A DNA stretch of 64,000 nt from Pseudomonas azerbaijanoccidentalis. Lineage in GTDB: Bacteria > Pseudomonadota > Gammaproteobacteria > Pseudomonadales > Pseudomonadaceae. Positions within the stretch are counted from its first letter, which is position 1. Each line of letters opens with the position of its first letter. The notes below the pieces were generated by a model. It was given only the letters and a program-made list of their open reading frames with translations, was not told where the DNA came from and ran no database searches. The stretch lies in NCBI RefSeq assembly GCF_019145495.1, contig NZ_JAHSTU010000003.1, forward strand, positions 1 through 64,000, written 5' to 3'. Below are positions 51,537 through 61,800 of the stretch, piece by piece. Position numbers and translations under genes: made by a program.

Positions 51537-53702
51537 CTAGACCGCAGCAGAGCCGACGCGGCCCTTGCGCAATGCATCGATGACCGCTTCTTTCGGCCCG
51601 TCGGCGACGATCCGCCCGTTGTCGAGCACCACCAGTCGATCCACCAGGCTGAGCATCGAGGTGCGGTGCGTGACCAGCAGCACGGTTTTGCCCTGGACCC
51701 AGCCATGAAGTTTTTGCCGCAAAACATCTTCGCTGCTGTTGTCCATGGCGCTGGTCGGTTCGTCGAGCAACATGATTGGCGGGTCGAGCAGCAGCGCCCG
51801 GGCCAGCAACACAGCCTGGCGTTGACCGCCGGAGAGCAATTGTCCGCGCTCGCCCACGGGGCGGTCGAAGCCTTGCGGGTGTTGGCGGGCCAGTTCGGTG
51901 ACGCCGGTAAGCTCGGCGACTTCGAGCATGCGCGCGTCGCTGATGTAGCGTGCGCCGAGTGTCAGGTTGTCGCGCAGGCTGCCGGCCAGCAGCGGCAAGT
52001 CGTGGGCGACATAACCGATCTGATGGCGCAGGTCGGCGACGTCCAGTTGCCGCAGGTCCAGGCCATCGAGCAGGAGCTGGCCTTCATCCGGCTCATAGAA
52101 GCCCATCACCAGGCGCCCCAGCGTGCTTTTGCCCGAGCCGCTGCGGCCAATGATGCCGATGCGTTCGCCGGGTTTGACGCTAAAACTGACGTTGGCCAGC
52201 GCCGGGGCGGCCTGTCCGTTGTAGTGGAACGTCACGCCCACCACATCCAGCGCCCCTTGCAGTTGCGTGCGCTCCAGCGGCCGTTGCCGGGCATCGCGCT
52301 CCTGGGGCAGCGACATCAGCGCGTCGGTGCTTTTCATGGTCAGTTGCGCTTGCTGGTAGCGGGTGATCAACCCGGCGATTTGTCCCAATGGCGCCAGGAC
52401 TCGGCTGCCGAGCATGTAGGTCGCCACCAGTGCGCCAACGCTGAGGTTGCCGGCGATAATGCTGTAGACCCCGGCGACGATGGTCGCCATGCCGGAAAAT
52501 TGCTGGATGAACAGCGTGCCGTTGGTGGCCAGCGCCGAGAGGTTGCGCGCGTGGCTGTCGAGGCGGGTGAGGGCGCCGTGGGTGCTTTCCCATTTGTGCT
52601 GGCGCTCGCTTTCAGCGCTGCACGCCTTGAGGGTTTCCAGGCCACCGAGGGTTTCGATCAACAGCGCCTGGCGTTCAGCGCCGAGGCTCAAGCTTTTTTG
52701 CACGGTGTCGCGCAGACGCGTCTGAATGATCATGGCGAAGATGATCGTGATCGGAAACGCCAGCACCGGAATCACCACCAGCCAGCCACCGAGCAGGCCG
52801 ATCACCACCAGCATCAGCAAAGCGAAGGGCAGGTCGATCAGGCTGGTCAGGGTCACCGCGGTGAGAAATTCCCGCAGGCCCTGAAAGTCATGAATGCTCT
52901 GGGCAAAGCCGCCAATGGTCGCCGGCCGTGCTTTCATCGCCATGCCGGTGATGCGTTCAAACAAGGTGGCCGAGAGAATCACGTCGGTCTTCTTGCCGGC
53001 GGTGTCCAGCAAGTGCGCACGCACCACCCGCAGCACCAATTCGAAACCGGTGCCGATCAGCAGGCCGATGGACAGCACCCACAAAGTCGAGGTGGCCTGG
53101 TTCGGCACGACGCGGTCGTAGGTTTGCATCACGAACAGCGGCACCATCAGGCCCAACAGGTTGATCAGGAAACTGGCGAGAATCGCATCGCTGTACAGCC
53201 ATTTCGACAGCTTCAGGGTGTCGCGAAACCACGCCTGTACCCGAGGCACCAGTGGTGAGCGCAGGTCTTCGAGTTCGTGGCGTGGTCGGGCGAACAAGGC
53301 CTGACCGGTGTAATGCTCGGCCAGCTCTTGCGGACTGATCCATTGTTCGCCGCCGTCGGCTTCGCTGGGCAGGATCAGTACCCGGCCGTCTTCGCCATAA
53401 CGGCGCAGCACGGCGGTGCGGCCATTGTTGAGCAGCAACATGACCGGCAGGTTGAGCGGGGAGATGTCCTTGAGGTCGCGGCGCAGCAGGCGCGCCTGCA
53501 AACCGGCCCGGGCCGCTGCACGGGGCAGCAGGTCCAGGCTCAGGCGTTGGTGTGCCATTGGCAGCCCGGCACTCAGGCTGGCGCGACTGACCGTCGCGCC
53601 GTGGAGTTTGCAGAGGATCAGCAGACCGTCCAGTAGCGGGTCATCGAAGCTCAGGCGCGGATCGACACCGGTGTTGCCGGGTTCCATGCTGGTCAATTTC
53701 AT
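51537..53702 (-). CDS. Type I secretion ABC transporter (LapB-like)
   Basis: A 721-residue ABC exporter for RTX proteins. Residues 20-140 form a C39 peptidase-like domain without a proper catalytic CGxAC set (it has LLILCKLHGATVSR), the non-cleaving form usual for adhesin exporters; six membrane helices span about 165-450; ATPase: Walker A GRSGSGKST near 519, signature LLSGGQRQAVLLARAL, Walker B IMLLDEPTSAMD, His in VTHRTSML. Between TolC gene (143 bases upstream, across a REP) and HlyD gene. Exports the adhesin encoded at 55796. Confidence 0.93.
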   Translation of the reverse strand: MKLTSMEPGNTGVDPRLSFDDPLLDGLLILCKLHGATVSRASLSAGLPMAHQRLSLDLLPRAAARAGLQARLLRRDLKDISPLNLPVMLLLNNGRTAVLRRYGEDGRVLILPSEADGGEQWISPQELAEHYTGQALFARPRHELEDLRSPLVPRVQAWFRDTLKLSKWLYSDAILASFLINLLGLMVPLFVMQTYDRVVPNQATSTLWVLSIGLLIGTGFELVLRVVRAHLLDTAGKKTDVILSATLFERITGMAMKARPATIGGFAQSIHDFQGLREFLTAVTLTSLIDLPFALLMLVVIGLLGGWLVVIPVLAFPITIIFAMIIQTRLRDTVQKSLSLGAERQALLIETLGGLETLKACSAESERQHKWESTHGALTRLDSHARNLSALATNGTLFIQQFSGMATIVAGVYSIIAGNLSVGALVATYMLGSRVLAPLGQIAGLITRYQQAQLTMKSTDALMSLPQERDARQRPLERTQLQGALDVVGVTFHYNGQAAPALANVSFSVKPGERIGIIGRSGSGKSTLGRLVMGFYEPDEGQLLLDGLDLRQLDVADLRHQIGYVAHDLPLLAGSLRDNLTLGARYISDARMLEVAELTGVTELARQHPQGFDRPVGERGQLLSGGQRQAVLLARALLLDPPIMLLDEPTSAMDNSSEDVLRQKLHGWVQGKTVLLVTHRTSMLSLVDRLVVLDNGRIVADGPKEAVIDALRKGRVGSAAV

Positions 53703-53753
53703 CGCTCCGGTTGAGCTACAACAATTGGCACGAATATCTACAAGCCCCCCCCT

Positions 53754-53836
53754 GTAGGCGCTGCCGAAGGCTGCGATCTTTTGATTTTGTTTTTTAAGAT
53801 CAAGATCAAAAGATCGCAGCCTGCGGCAGCTCCTAC
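53754..53836. repeat. REP inverted pair inside the secretion operon
   Basis: GTAGGCGCTGCCGAAGGCTG... (53754 on) and ...CGCAGCCTGCGGCAGCTCCTAC (to 53836) around an AT loop; it splits the TolC gene from the ABC gene on the same strand. Confidence 0.85.
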
Positions 53837-53844
53837 GGGGGTGT

Positions 53845-55203
53845 TTATTTGAGAGTAGGCAAACGGGCTTCGCTTTTCACTTCGGCCTGGGCGATGGCAT
53901 CGGCCGGCAGAACGACCCGCTGTTTGCTCAACAGCTGGCCCATGTTCGCCAGTACACGGTACATCGAAAACTCTTCGGTGTAGCGCACTTCGGTGTAGCG
54001 GCGGTTGGCGTTGTACAGCTCGTTTTCACTGTCCAGCAGGTCGAGCAGGGTACGCTGGCCCAGGCCGAACTGATCCTGGTACGCCACGCGCACGCGTTTG
54101 CTGGTGTCGGCGTATTCACGGGCGGTCGGGGTTTGTTTCTTGGCGTTGACCATGGCGTTCCACGCCAGGTGAATGTTCTCGTTGAGCTGGCGCAAGGCGT
54201 TGTTGCGGATGTCCATTGCCTGATTGATCTTGTGCGCGTCCGATTGCAGGCGCGCTTTGTCGCTGCCACCGCGGAACAGGTTGTAGTTCATCACCACGCC
54301 GACCCGCCATTCGTTGTCGTGGCCTTCTTCGCCCGCGATGTTGTTGTTCGCGCCCACCGCCGCCTCGGCGTCGAAGCGTGGGTAGAACGGCGACTTGGCG
54401 ACTTCGTACTGGCTCTCGGCCGATTGCACGTCGGCCTGGGCGGATTTCAGGTATGGGTTGTTGTCGACCATGCTCTGCTGGGCTTCTTGCAACGTGGCCG
54501 GCAGTTCGCCGCGGGTCGAGGGCGGCGTTTCCAGTTCATCGGGCAGGCGCCCGACCACGGCGTAGAAGTTCGACTCGGCGTCGGCCAGGTCGACTTCGGC
54601 GGTGTCGAGGTTGTTCTCGGCCAGCGCCCGACGTGCGGTGGACTGATCGGCGTCAGCGTTGCTGCCAACCCCGCGCTCGGTGCGCAGACCGATCTGATCG
54701 TTGACACGCAAGTGCGCCTGCAGGTTGTTCTTGGCCAGCGTCACCAGTTCGCGACGCTTGAGCACTTCGAGGTAGACCTCGATGGTGCGCAGGGCCAGAT
54801 CCTGGGCGGTGCCCTGAGCGTAATAGGCGCGGGAGTTGACCACGCCTTTGGTGCGCTCGACTTCGTTGGCGGTGTTGAAGCCGTCGAAGAGCATCTGCCG
54901 CAGACGCAGTTCCGACTGGGTGTAATTGAGAATTTCGGTGTGGTGATTACCAAACGCGCGGGTGTTGGTGTTATCGCTGTACCCGCGCCCGTACGCGGCA
55001 TTCAGGTCCACTGATGGATAAAAGCCCCCCTTCGCGACTTTCACGTCTTCATCAGCCGACAGACGGCTGTCCACCCGCGACGCCAGTTCCGGGTGGGTGG
55101 CAATGGTGCTCTGGATGGCTTCGGTCAGCGACATGGCTTGAGCTTGAGAAGTGCAGGCCATGGCCAATAGAACTGCGCTGCAGAGGGGGGTTAAAAGGCG
55201 CAT
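53845..55203 (-). CDS. TolC-family outer-membrane channel (LapE-like)
   Basis: A 452-residue TolC-type outer-membrane exit duct. Signal peptide (LLAMACTSQAQA), then TLTEAI-type opening MSLTEAIQSTIATHPELASRVD and two long alpha-helical barrel halves with repeated sequence (ALRTIEVYLEVLKRRELVTLAKNNLQAHLRVN and NALRQLNENIHLAWNAMVNAKKQTPTAREYADTSKRVRVAY), and DLLDSENELYNANRRYTEVRYTEEFSMYRVLANMGQLL, the TolC hallmark. It is the first gene of the secretion operon and is divergent from the adhesin gene by about 590 bases. Confidence 0.93.
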   Translation of the reverse strand: MRLLTPLCSAVLLAMACTSQAQAMSLTEAIQSTIATHPELASRVDSRLSADEDVKVAKGGFYPSVDLNAAYGRGYSDNTNTRAFGNHHTEILNYTQSELRLRQMLFDGFNTANEVERTKGVVNSRAYYAQGTAQDLALRTIEVYLEVLKRRELVTLAKNNLQAHLRVNDQIGLRTERGVGSNADADQSTARRALAENNLDTAEVDLADAESNFYAVVGRLPDELETPPSTRGELPATLQEAQQSMVDNNPYLKSAQADVQSAESQYEVAKSPFYPRFDAEAAVGANNNIAGEEGHDNEWRVGVVMNYNLFRGGSDKARLQSDAHKINQAMDIRNNALRQLNENIHLAWNAMVNAKKQTPTAREYADTSKRVRVAYQDQFGLGQRTLLDLLDSENELYNANRRYTEVRYTEEFSMYRVLANMGQLLSKQRVVLPADAIAQAEVKSEARLPTLK

Positions 55204-55795
55204 GGTGCATCTCCCTGGAGTCCTGATGGTTCTTTATCAGTCGCCAATTATTTGACGACATTTATAGGTAAACCGTTTCACGCGTTTTACAGAAGAGCTA
55301 AGAACATTCTGGAGAGAACCTAAGAAGTATTTCTCATAAGTCATATGCCAAAAAAAACTTATGCGCTCTGCCAAATCCAAGACATTGTTCAATTCGAAAG
55401 CCCTTGTTTTATGAGCTTTAGGGCGCTCATCGGGGCTTGATGGAAAGTTCCAATCCACTTATCGACATAGGGCGGAGAAGTGCTGGAGGGGAGGGACGCG
55501 GAGCGGATTGGGGTGACGGTTTTCTGTCACTGGTGGTTCAAAACCGTTACGCATCGCTCACAGGGCCGATTGTTTTCCAACGGGACTCCGATGCCATTGA
55601 TTGCAAAGGGGTTTGCGCCAAAACGACTGCATCGCCCGTGAGCAAGACGCTGGGCGAGATCGTCACCAGGACAGTGGCTTACTCAGGTAACGCTGCTGAC
55701 CGGTAGACGATCCGCCCGGCAACCCGCTTGAGCCATGTGCATGTTCTCCGCAACAAAAAAGGTGCCGACAGCGGTTGGCAGCGGAGGAGATGCAC
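55204..55795. other. Divergent region between the TolC gene and the adhesin (592 bases)
   Basis: No gene supported. AT-rich near the TolC start; GTGAC GGTTTTCT GTCAC (about 55511-55529) is a small inverted repeat. The last 65 bases before the adhesin hold a long inverted repeat that includes the ribosome site and start codon (55732-55800). A leader of unknown length is likely here. Confidence 0.65.
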
Positions 55796-55800
55796 ATGGC
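55732..55800 (+). promoter_or_regulatory. Long hairpin enclosing the adhesin ribosome site and start codon
   Basis: Left arm 55732-55751 GCCATGTGCATGTTCTCCGC, right arm 55781-55800 GCGGAGGAGATGCACATGGC. They pair over 20 positions: 18 Watson-Crick, one G-T (55745/55787), one mismatch (55743/55789). The Shine-Dalgarno GGAGGA (55783-55788) and ATG (55796-55798) both sit in the stem. The 29-base loop has AACAAAAAA and an inner small stem GCCGAC/GTTGGC. It can form a translational switch; that is inference. Confidence 0.75.
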
Positions 55801-58800
55801 TACGCTCATCGGTACTGTCAGTAAAGTCATTGGTCAGGTGTTCGCGGTGGCGAACGACGGCACACGTCGGGCCCTGATCGAGGGCGACCGGCTGTATGCC
55901 GGTGATCAGCTCAATACCGGTGCCGAAGGCGCGGTGGCCGTGCATTTGCAAAATGGCCAGGAACTGACCCTCGGTCGCGGCAGCAGCCTGCAAATGAATC
56001 CTCAGTTACTCGCTAACCACACGCCGCATGTAAATACCGCCGAAGCGGTGACGCCCAGCCAGGCGCAACTGAGCGACGTCGAACAACTGCAAAAAGCCAT
56101 TGCCGCCGGTGACGACCCGACGCAAACCGCGGAAGCCACGGCGGCCGGCCCATCGACCGGTGCGCCGGGTGGTGCGGCGGGGGGCGGGCACAGTTTCGTG
56201 ATGCTGGAAGAGGTCGGCGGGCGCGTCGATCCGAACATCGGTTTTCCCACTGCCGGGTTCAACGGCATTCCCGAGTTTCCGGACGAGCGCCACGATGGCG
56301 AGCCGGATAACGGCGACGGCACTCTGGCAGCGATTACTCCGCTCGTTCCCCCGGTCGTTCCCCCAGTGGTCACCCCGCTGGTTCCGCCAGGAGCGGACAA
56401 CCCGGTCACCCTCGACGGCCTGTCGGTGGAGGGCGGTGAACTGACCGTCAAAGAAGCCAGCCTGTCCGACGGTTCTGCACGCAACGCCAGTGCGCTGACG
56501 CAGAACGGCACGTTCACCATCAACGCGCCTGACGGGCTGAGCAGCCTGAGCATCGGCGGGATCAACGTGATCAGTGGCGGTGTGGCCAGCGGTTTCCCGC
56601 AGTCGATCACCACGCCGTTGGGCAGCACCCTGACCATCACCGGGTACAACCCGGCCACGGGCGTGGTGAGTTACAGCTACACCCTCAATGGCAGCGAATC
56701 CCATACCAGCGGCGACGGCACCACCCTCAGCGAACACTTCACCGTGATTGCCGGTGATACCAATGGCGACACGGCCACCGGCTCGCTGGACGTCAACATC
56801 ACCGACGATGTGCCCAAAGCCATCGACGACGATAACGGCGTGGCCTCGGAAACCCAGTTGACCCTCAATGGCAACGTGCTGACCAACGACATCCAGGGCG
56901 CGGACCGCGTGCCGGTCGGTGAAAACTCCGGGCCGATCACCCCCGGCACGTTCATCGGTACCTATGGCACCCTGGTGCTGAACGCCAATGGCACTTACAC
57001 CTACACCCTGAACACCAGTGATCCCGATTTCAAAGGCTTGCACGGCGGCGGCAACGGCACCGAAACGTTCACCTATGTCCTCACCGATGCCGACGGCGAC
57101 AGCAGCACCGCTGACCTGGTGTTGAACATTCACAACAACGACGATGGCGTGACCATCAACGGCCTCGACGTCGAGGGCGGCGAACTGACCGTCTACGAGA
57201 AAAATCTCAGCGATGGCAGCAGCGCTGATGCACCGGCATTGACCCAAAGCGGCACCTTCACCATCACCGCCCTCGATGGCGTGCAAACCCTGACCATCGG
57301 CGGCATTAACGTGGTGGTCGGCGGGGTGAGCGCAGGCTTCCCGCAATCGATCACCACGCCGTTGGGCAGCACGCTGACCATCACCGGGTTCAATCCCCAA
57401 ACCGGTGTGGTGAGCTACAGCTATACCCTGACCGACAACGAAGCGCATCCGAACGCCAACGGCGCCAATGGCCTGTCCGAGCAGTTCGCTGTCACTGTGG
57501 TCGACGACAACGGCACCACCGCCAACGGCAGTCTGGACGTCAACATCGTCGACGACCTGCCCCAAGGCGTGGACGACAGTAACCTTTCGATCGCGTCGGA
57601 GTCCTTGCTGACCCTCAACGGCAACGTGCTGACCAACGACGTGCAAGGTGCCGACCGTGTGCCGACCGGCCCTGCCGCCGGCCCGATTACTCCCGGCACG
57701 TTCGTCGGCACTTACGGCACCCTGGTGCTGAATGCCAACGGCACTTACACCTACACCCTCAACACCAGTGATGCCGATTTCAAAGCACTGCACGGCGGCG
57801 GCAACGGCACCGAGACGTTCACCTACACCTTGACCGATGCCGATGGCGACACCAGCACCGCCAACCTGGTGCTGAACATCCATAACAACGACGATGGAGT
57901 GACCCTCAACGGCCTCGACGTGTCTGGCGGTGAACTCACGGTCTACGAGAAAAACCTCACGGACGGCACCAGTCCCAATACTCCGGCGCTGACCCAAAGC
58001 GGGACCTTCACCGTCACTGCACTCGATGGCCTGCAAACCCTGACCGTGGGCGGCATCACCGTGGTCAGCGGTGGCGTGGCCGTCGGTTTCCCGCAATCGA
58101 TCACCACCCCGTTGGGCAGCACCCTGACCATCACCGGGTTCAACCCCGAAACCGGCGTGGTCAGCTACAGCTACACCCTGGTCGACAACGAAACCCATCC
58201 GGATGCCGAAGGCACCAACAGCATCACCGAGAACTTCAACGTCGTCGCGACCGACACCGATGGCAGCACCGCGTCCGGGCAGATCAACGTCAACATCGTC
58301 GATGACTTGCCAACCGCCAAGCCTGACGCGGACTCCGTACAGGAAGGCGGCATCGTCAGCGGCAACGTGCTGGACAACGACATCGGCGGCGCCGATGGCC
58401 TGGGCGCGGTGATCGGCGTGCGTGCCGGTGGCAATACCTCGACCCCGGCGGTCGGCGGCCTCAATACGCAGATCAACGGTAACTACGGCTACCTGACCCT
58501 CGACGCCAATGGCAACGCGGTCTACCACAGCAACCCGAACGCCGTGAGCGGCCCGGGTGCGGTGGATGTGTTCACCTACACCGTGCGCGATGCCGACGGC
58601 GATCAAAGCACCACGACCATTACCATCGACGTCTACAACAGCTGCCTGCAAGCGGTGAGCGACACCGACGTAACGGTCTACGAAAAAGCCCTCGACCTGA
58701 ACAAGGATGGGCAGGATCTGGCGCCGGGCACGGTCGTTGGCAGCCAGCCGGGCAGCACCGGTGAAACCGCGTCCGGCACTCTGGTCGGTTCGGTCAGTGG

Positions 58801-61800
58801 AGCGGTCGGTGCGATTACCTACGCACTGGTCGGCAGCGCCACCGGAGCACACGGGCAAATCGTGCTGAATCCGAATGGCACGTACACCTACACTCTGACT
58901 TCGCCGGCAAGCACTTCGCCGAACGCCAACGACGGCCCGAACGTCACCCAAGAAACCTTCACCTATCAGGCCACCGATTCCCTCGGCAACGTGGTCACCA
59001 GCACCATCGTGGTCAACATCGTCGATGACGTGCCGACGGCCAAAGCCGATTTTGATTCGGTACAGGAAGGCGGCACCGTCAGCGGCAACGTGCTGAACAA
59101 CGACATCGGTGGCGCCGACGGCCTGGGTGCGGTGATCGGTGTGCGAGCAGGGGACAACGTCACGACCCCGGCGGTCGGCGGCCTCAATACGCAGATCAAC
59201 GGTAACTACGGCTACCTGACCCTCGACGCCAATGGCAACGCGGTCTACCACAGCAACCCGAACGCCGTGAGCGGCCCGGGTGCGGTGGATGTGTTCACCT
59301 ACACCGTGCGCGATGCCGACGGCGATCAAAGCACCACGACCATTACCATCGACGTCTACAACAGCTGCCTGCAAGCGGTGAGCGACACCGACGTAACGGT
59401 CTACGAAAAAGCCCTCGACCTGAACAAGGATGGGCAGGATCTGGCGCCGGGCACGGTCGTTGGCAGCCAGCCGGGCAGCACCGGTGAAACCGCGTCCGGC
59501 ACTCTGGTCGGTTCGGTCAGTGGTGCGGTCGGTGCGATTACCTACGCACTGGTCGGCAGTGCCACCGGAGCGCACGGGCAAATCGTGCTGAATCCGAATG
59601 GCACGTACACCTACACTCTGACTTCGCCGGCAAGCACTTCGCCGAACGCCAACGACGGCCCGAACGTCACCCATGAAACCTTCACTTATCAGGCCACCGA
59701 TTCCCTCGGCAACGTGGTCACCAGCACCATCGTGGTCAACATCGTCGATGACGTGCCAACCGCCAAAGCGGATACGGCCTCTGTAACGGAGGGCGGTACC
59801 GTCAGTGGTAACGTACTGGACAACGACATCGGCGGCGCCGACGGTCTCGGTGCCGTGATCGGCGTGCGCGCTGGCAGTAATACTTCGACCCCAGCGGTGG
59901 GCGGTCTCAATTCGCAAATCAATGGCAACTACGGTTACCTGACCCTGGATGCCGACGGCAATGCGGTTTATCACAGCAATCCAAACTCGGTCGCGGCGCC
60001 TGGTGCCACCGATACTTTCACCTACACCGTGCGCGACTCCGACGGCGACCAAAGCACCACGACCATCACCATCGATGTCTGCAACAGCAACATCAAAGCC
60101 GTCACCGACACCGACGTGACCGTCTACGAAAAAGCCCTCGACCTGAGCAAGGATGGCCAGGACCTGGCAGCCGGCACCGTCACCGGCAGCGAGCCGGGCA
60201 ACACCGGGGAAACCGCCAGCGGCACGCTGGTGGGGTCAGTCACCGGCGCGGCGGGAGCGATCACCTACACCCTGGTCGGCAATGCCAACGGCAGCTTCGG
60301 GCAAATCCTGCTCAACGCGAATGGCACGTACACCTATACCCTGACCTCGGCACCGAAAACCACGCCGGGCGCCAACGATGGTCCCAACACCCTGAGCGAT
60401 ACGTTCACCTACAAAGCCACCGATGCCGCGGGCAACAGCACCACCAGCACCATCGTGGTCAACATTGTCGATGACGTGCCCAAGGCTGTGGCGTCTGAGC
60501 GTTCTGTGGCAGCGGTGGAGATCGATTCCAACCTACTGCTGGTGATCGACGTGTCCGGCAGCATGGCCGACGCTTCCGGTGTGCCGGGCCTGTCGCGGCT
60601 GGAGTTGGCCAAGCAGGCGATCAGCGCCTTGCTCGACAAGTACGACGACCTCGGCGACGTCAAAGTGCAGATCGTGACGTTCAGCAGCAATGCCACTGAC
60701 AAGACCTCGGTGTGGGTCGACGTGGCGACTGCCAAGGCGATTGTCGCCGGCCTGACGGCGGGCGGCGGCACTAACTACGACGCGGCGGTGGACGTGGCGC
60801 AAGATGCGTTCAACACCAACGGCAAGCTGACGGGGGCACAGAACGTCGGCTACTTCTTCTCCGACGGCAAACCCAACGAGGGTTCGATCGGGACCCAAGA
60901 CGAGGCGAACTGGAAAGAGTTTCTCACCGAGAATCAAATCAAGAACTACGCGATCGGTCTGGGCAAGAACGTCGACAATGATTCCCTCGATCCGCTGGCC
61001 TATGACGGTACCGGCACGGGCACCAATACCAACGCCGTGATCGTCACCGACCTGGGGCAACTCAACTCCGTACTCTCGGGTACGGTGATCGGCGCCCCGG
61101 TTACCGGTTCGCTGCTGGGTGAGGGCGGTTCGTTCGGCGCGGATGGCGGCTTCGTCAAAACCATCACCGTCGATGGCACCACCTACACCTTCGATCCGAA
61201 AGGCAACAACAACCAGGGTTCGCTGAACTTCAGTGGCGGTGCCAACCACGGCACGTTCAACACCACCAACAACACCCTGAGCATTGCCACCGATAACAAG
61301 GGCACGCTGGTGGTGAACCTGGATACCGGTGAATACAACTACGTGTCGCAGAAAACCACCTCGGTGGTGCTCACGGAAAACATCGGTTTCACCCTCAGCG
61401 ACAACGACGGTGATCTCGCCAGCTCAAACCTGGTGATCAAAGTCATCCCGAACGCCGCACCGGTGGCCACCGATGATCACATCATCACCAACGTGCTTTC
61501 TGGCAGCGTGACGGTGCCGGGTGAATTGCTGCTGGCCAACGATACCGACGCCGATGGCGATCCGCTCAAGGCCTCGCCCACCACGTTCAATACCGGCTGG
61601 GTCAGCAAGGGCGCCGACTTCATCGGCAACGGTGCGATCGACTTCTCCGGTAGCGGGGTCAAGCCGAGCAACCAGAGCCTGAGCAATGTGCGCGGATCGT
61701 TCGTGGCCAACACCGCAACGATGACTGCCCTGCTGGTAATCAGTGGTTACCTGGGGCCGGTCACCGCCGCCAATACCAACGACGAGGACCGCATCACCGT

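Noticed and set aside
51666..53258. 530-residue frame opposite the type I ABC transporter
   Set aside because: Antisense shadow; ATPase motifs lie on the minus strand.
55437..55706. 89-residue frame in the adhesin leader
   Set aside because: No ribosome site, no conserved pattern, and composition unlike a protein; more probably leader or promoter DNA.
56006..60052. A 1348-residue open frame antisense to the adhesin
   Set aside because: It is the reverse-frame shadow of a highly repetitive, GC-rich gene. Its composition is low-complexity, its repeats mirror the adhesin repeats, and the sense strand has clear domains.
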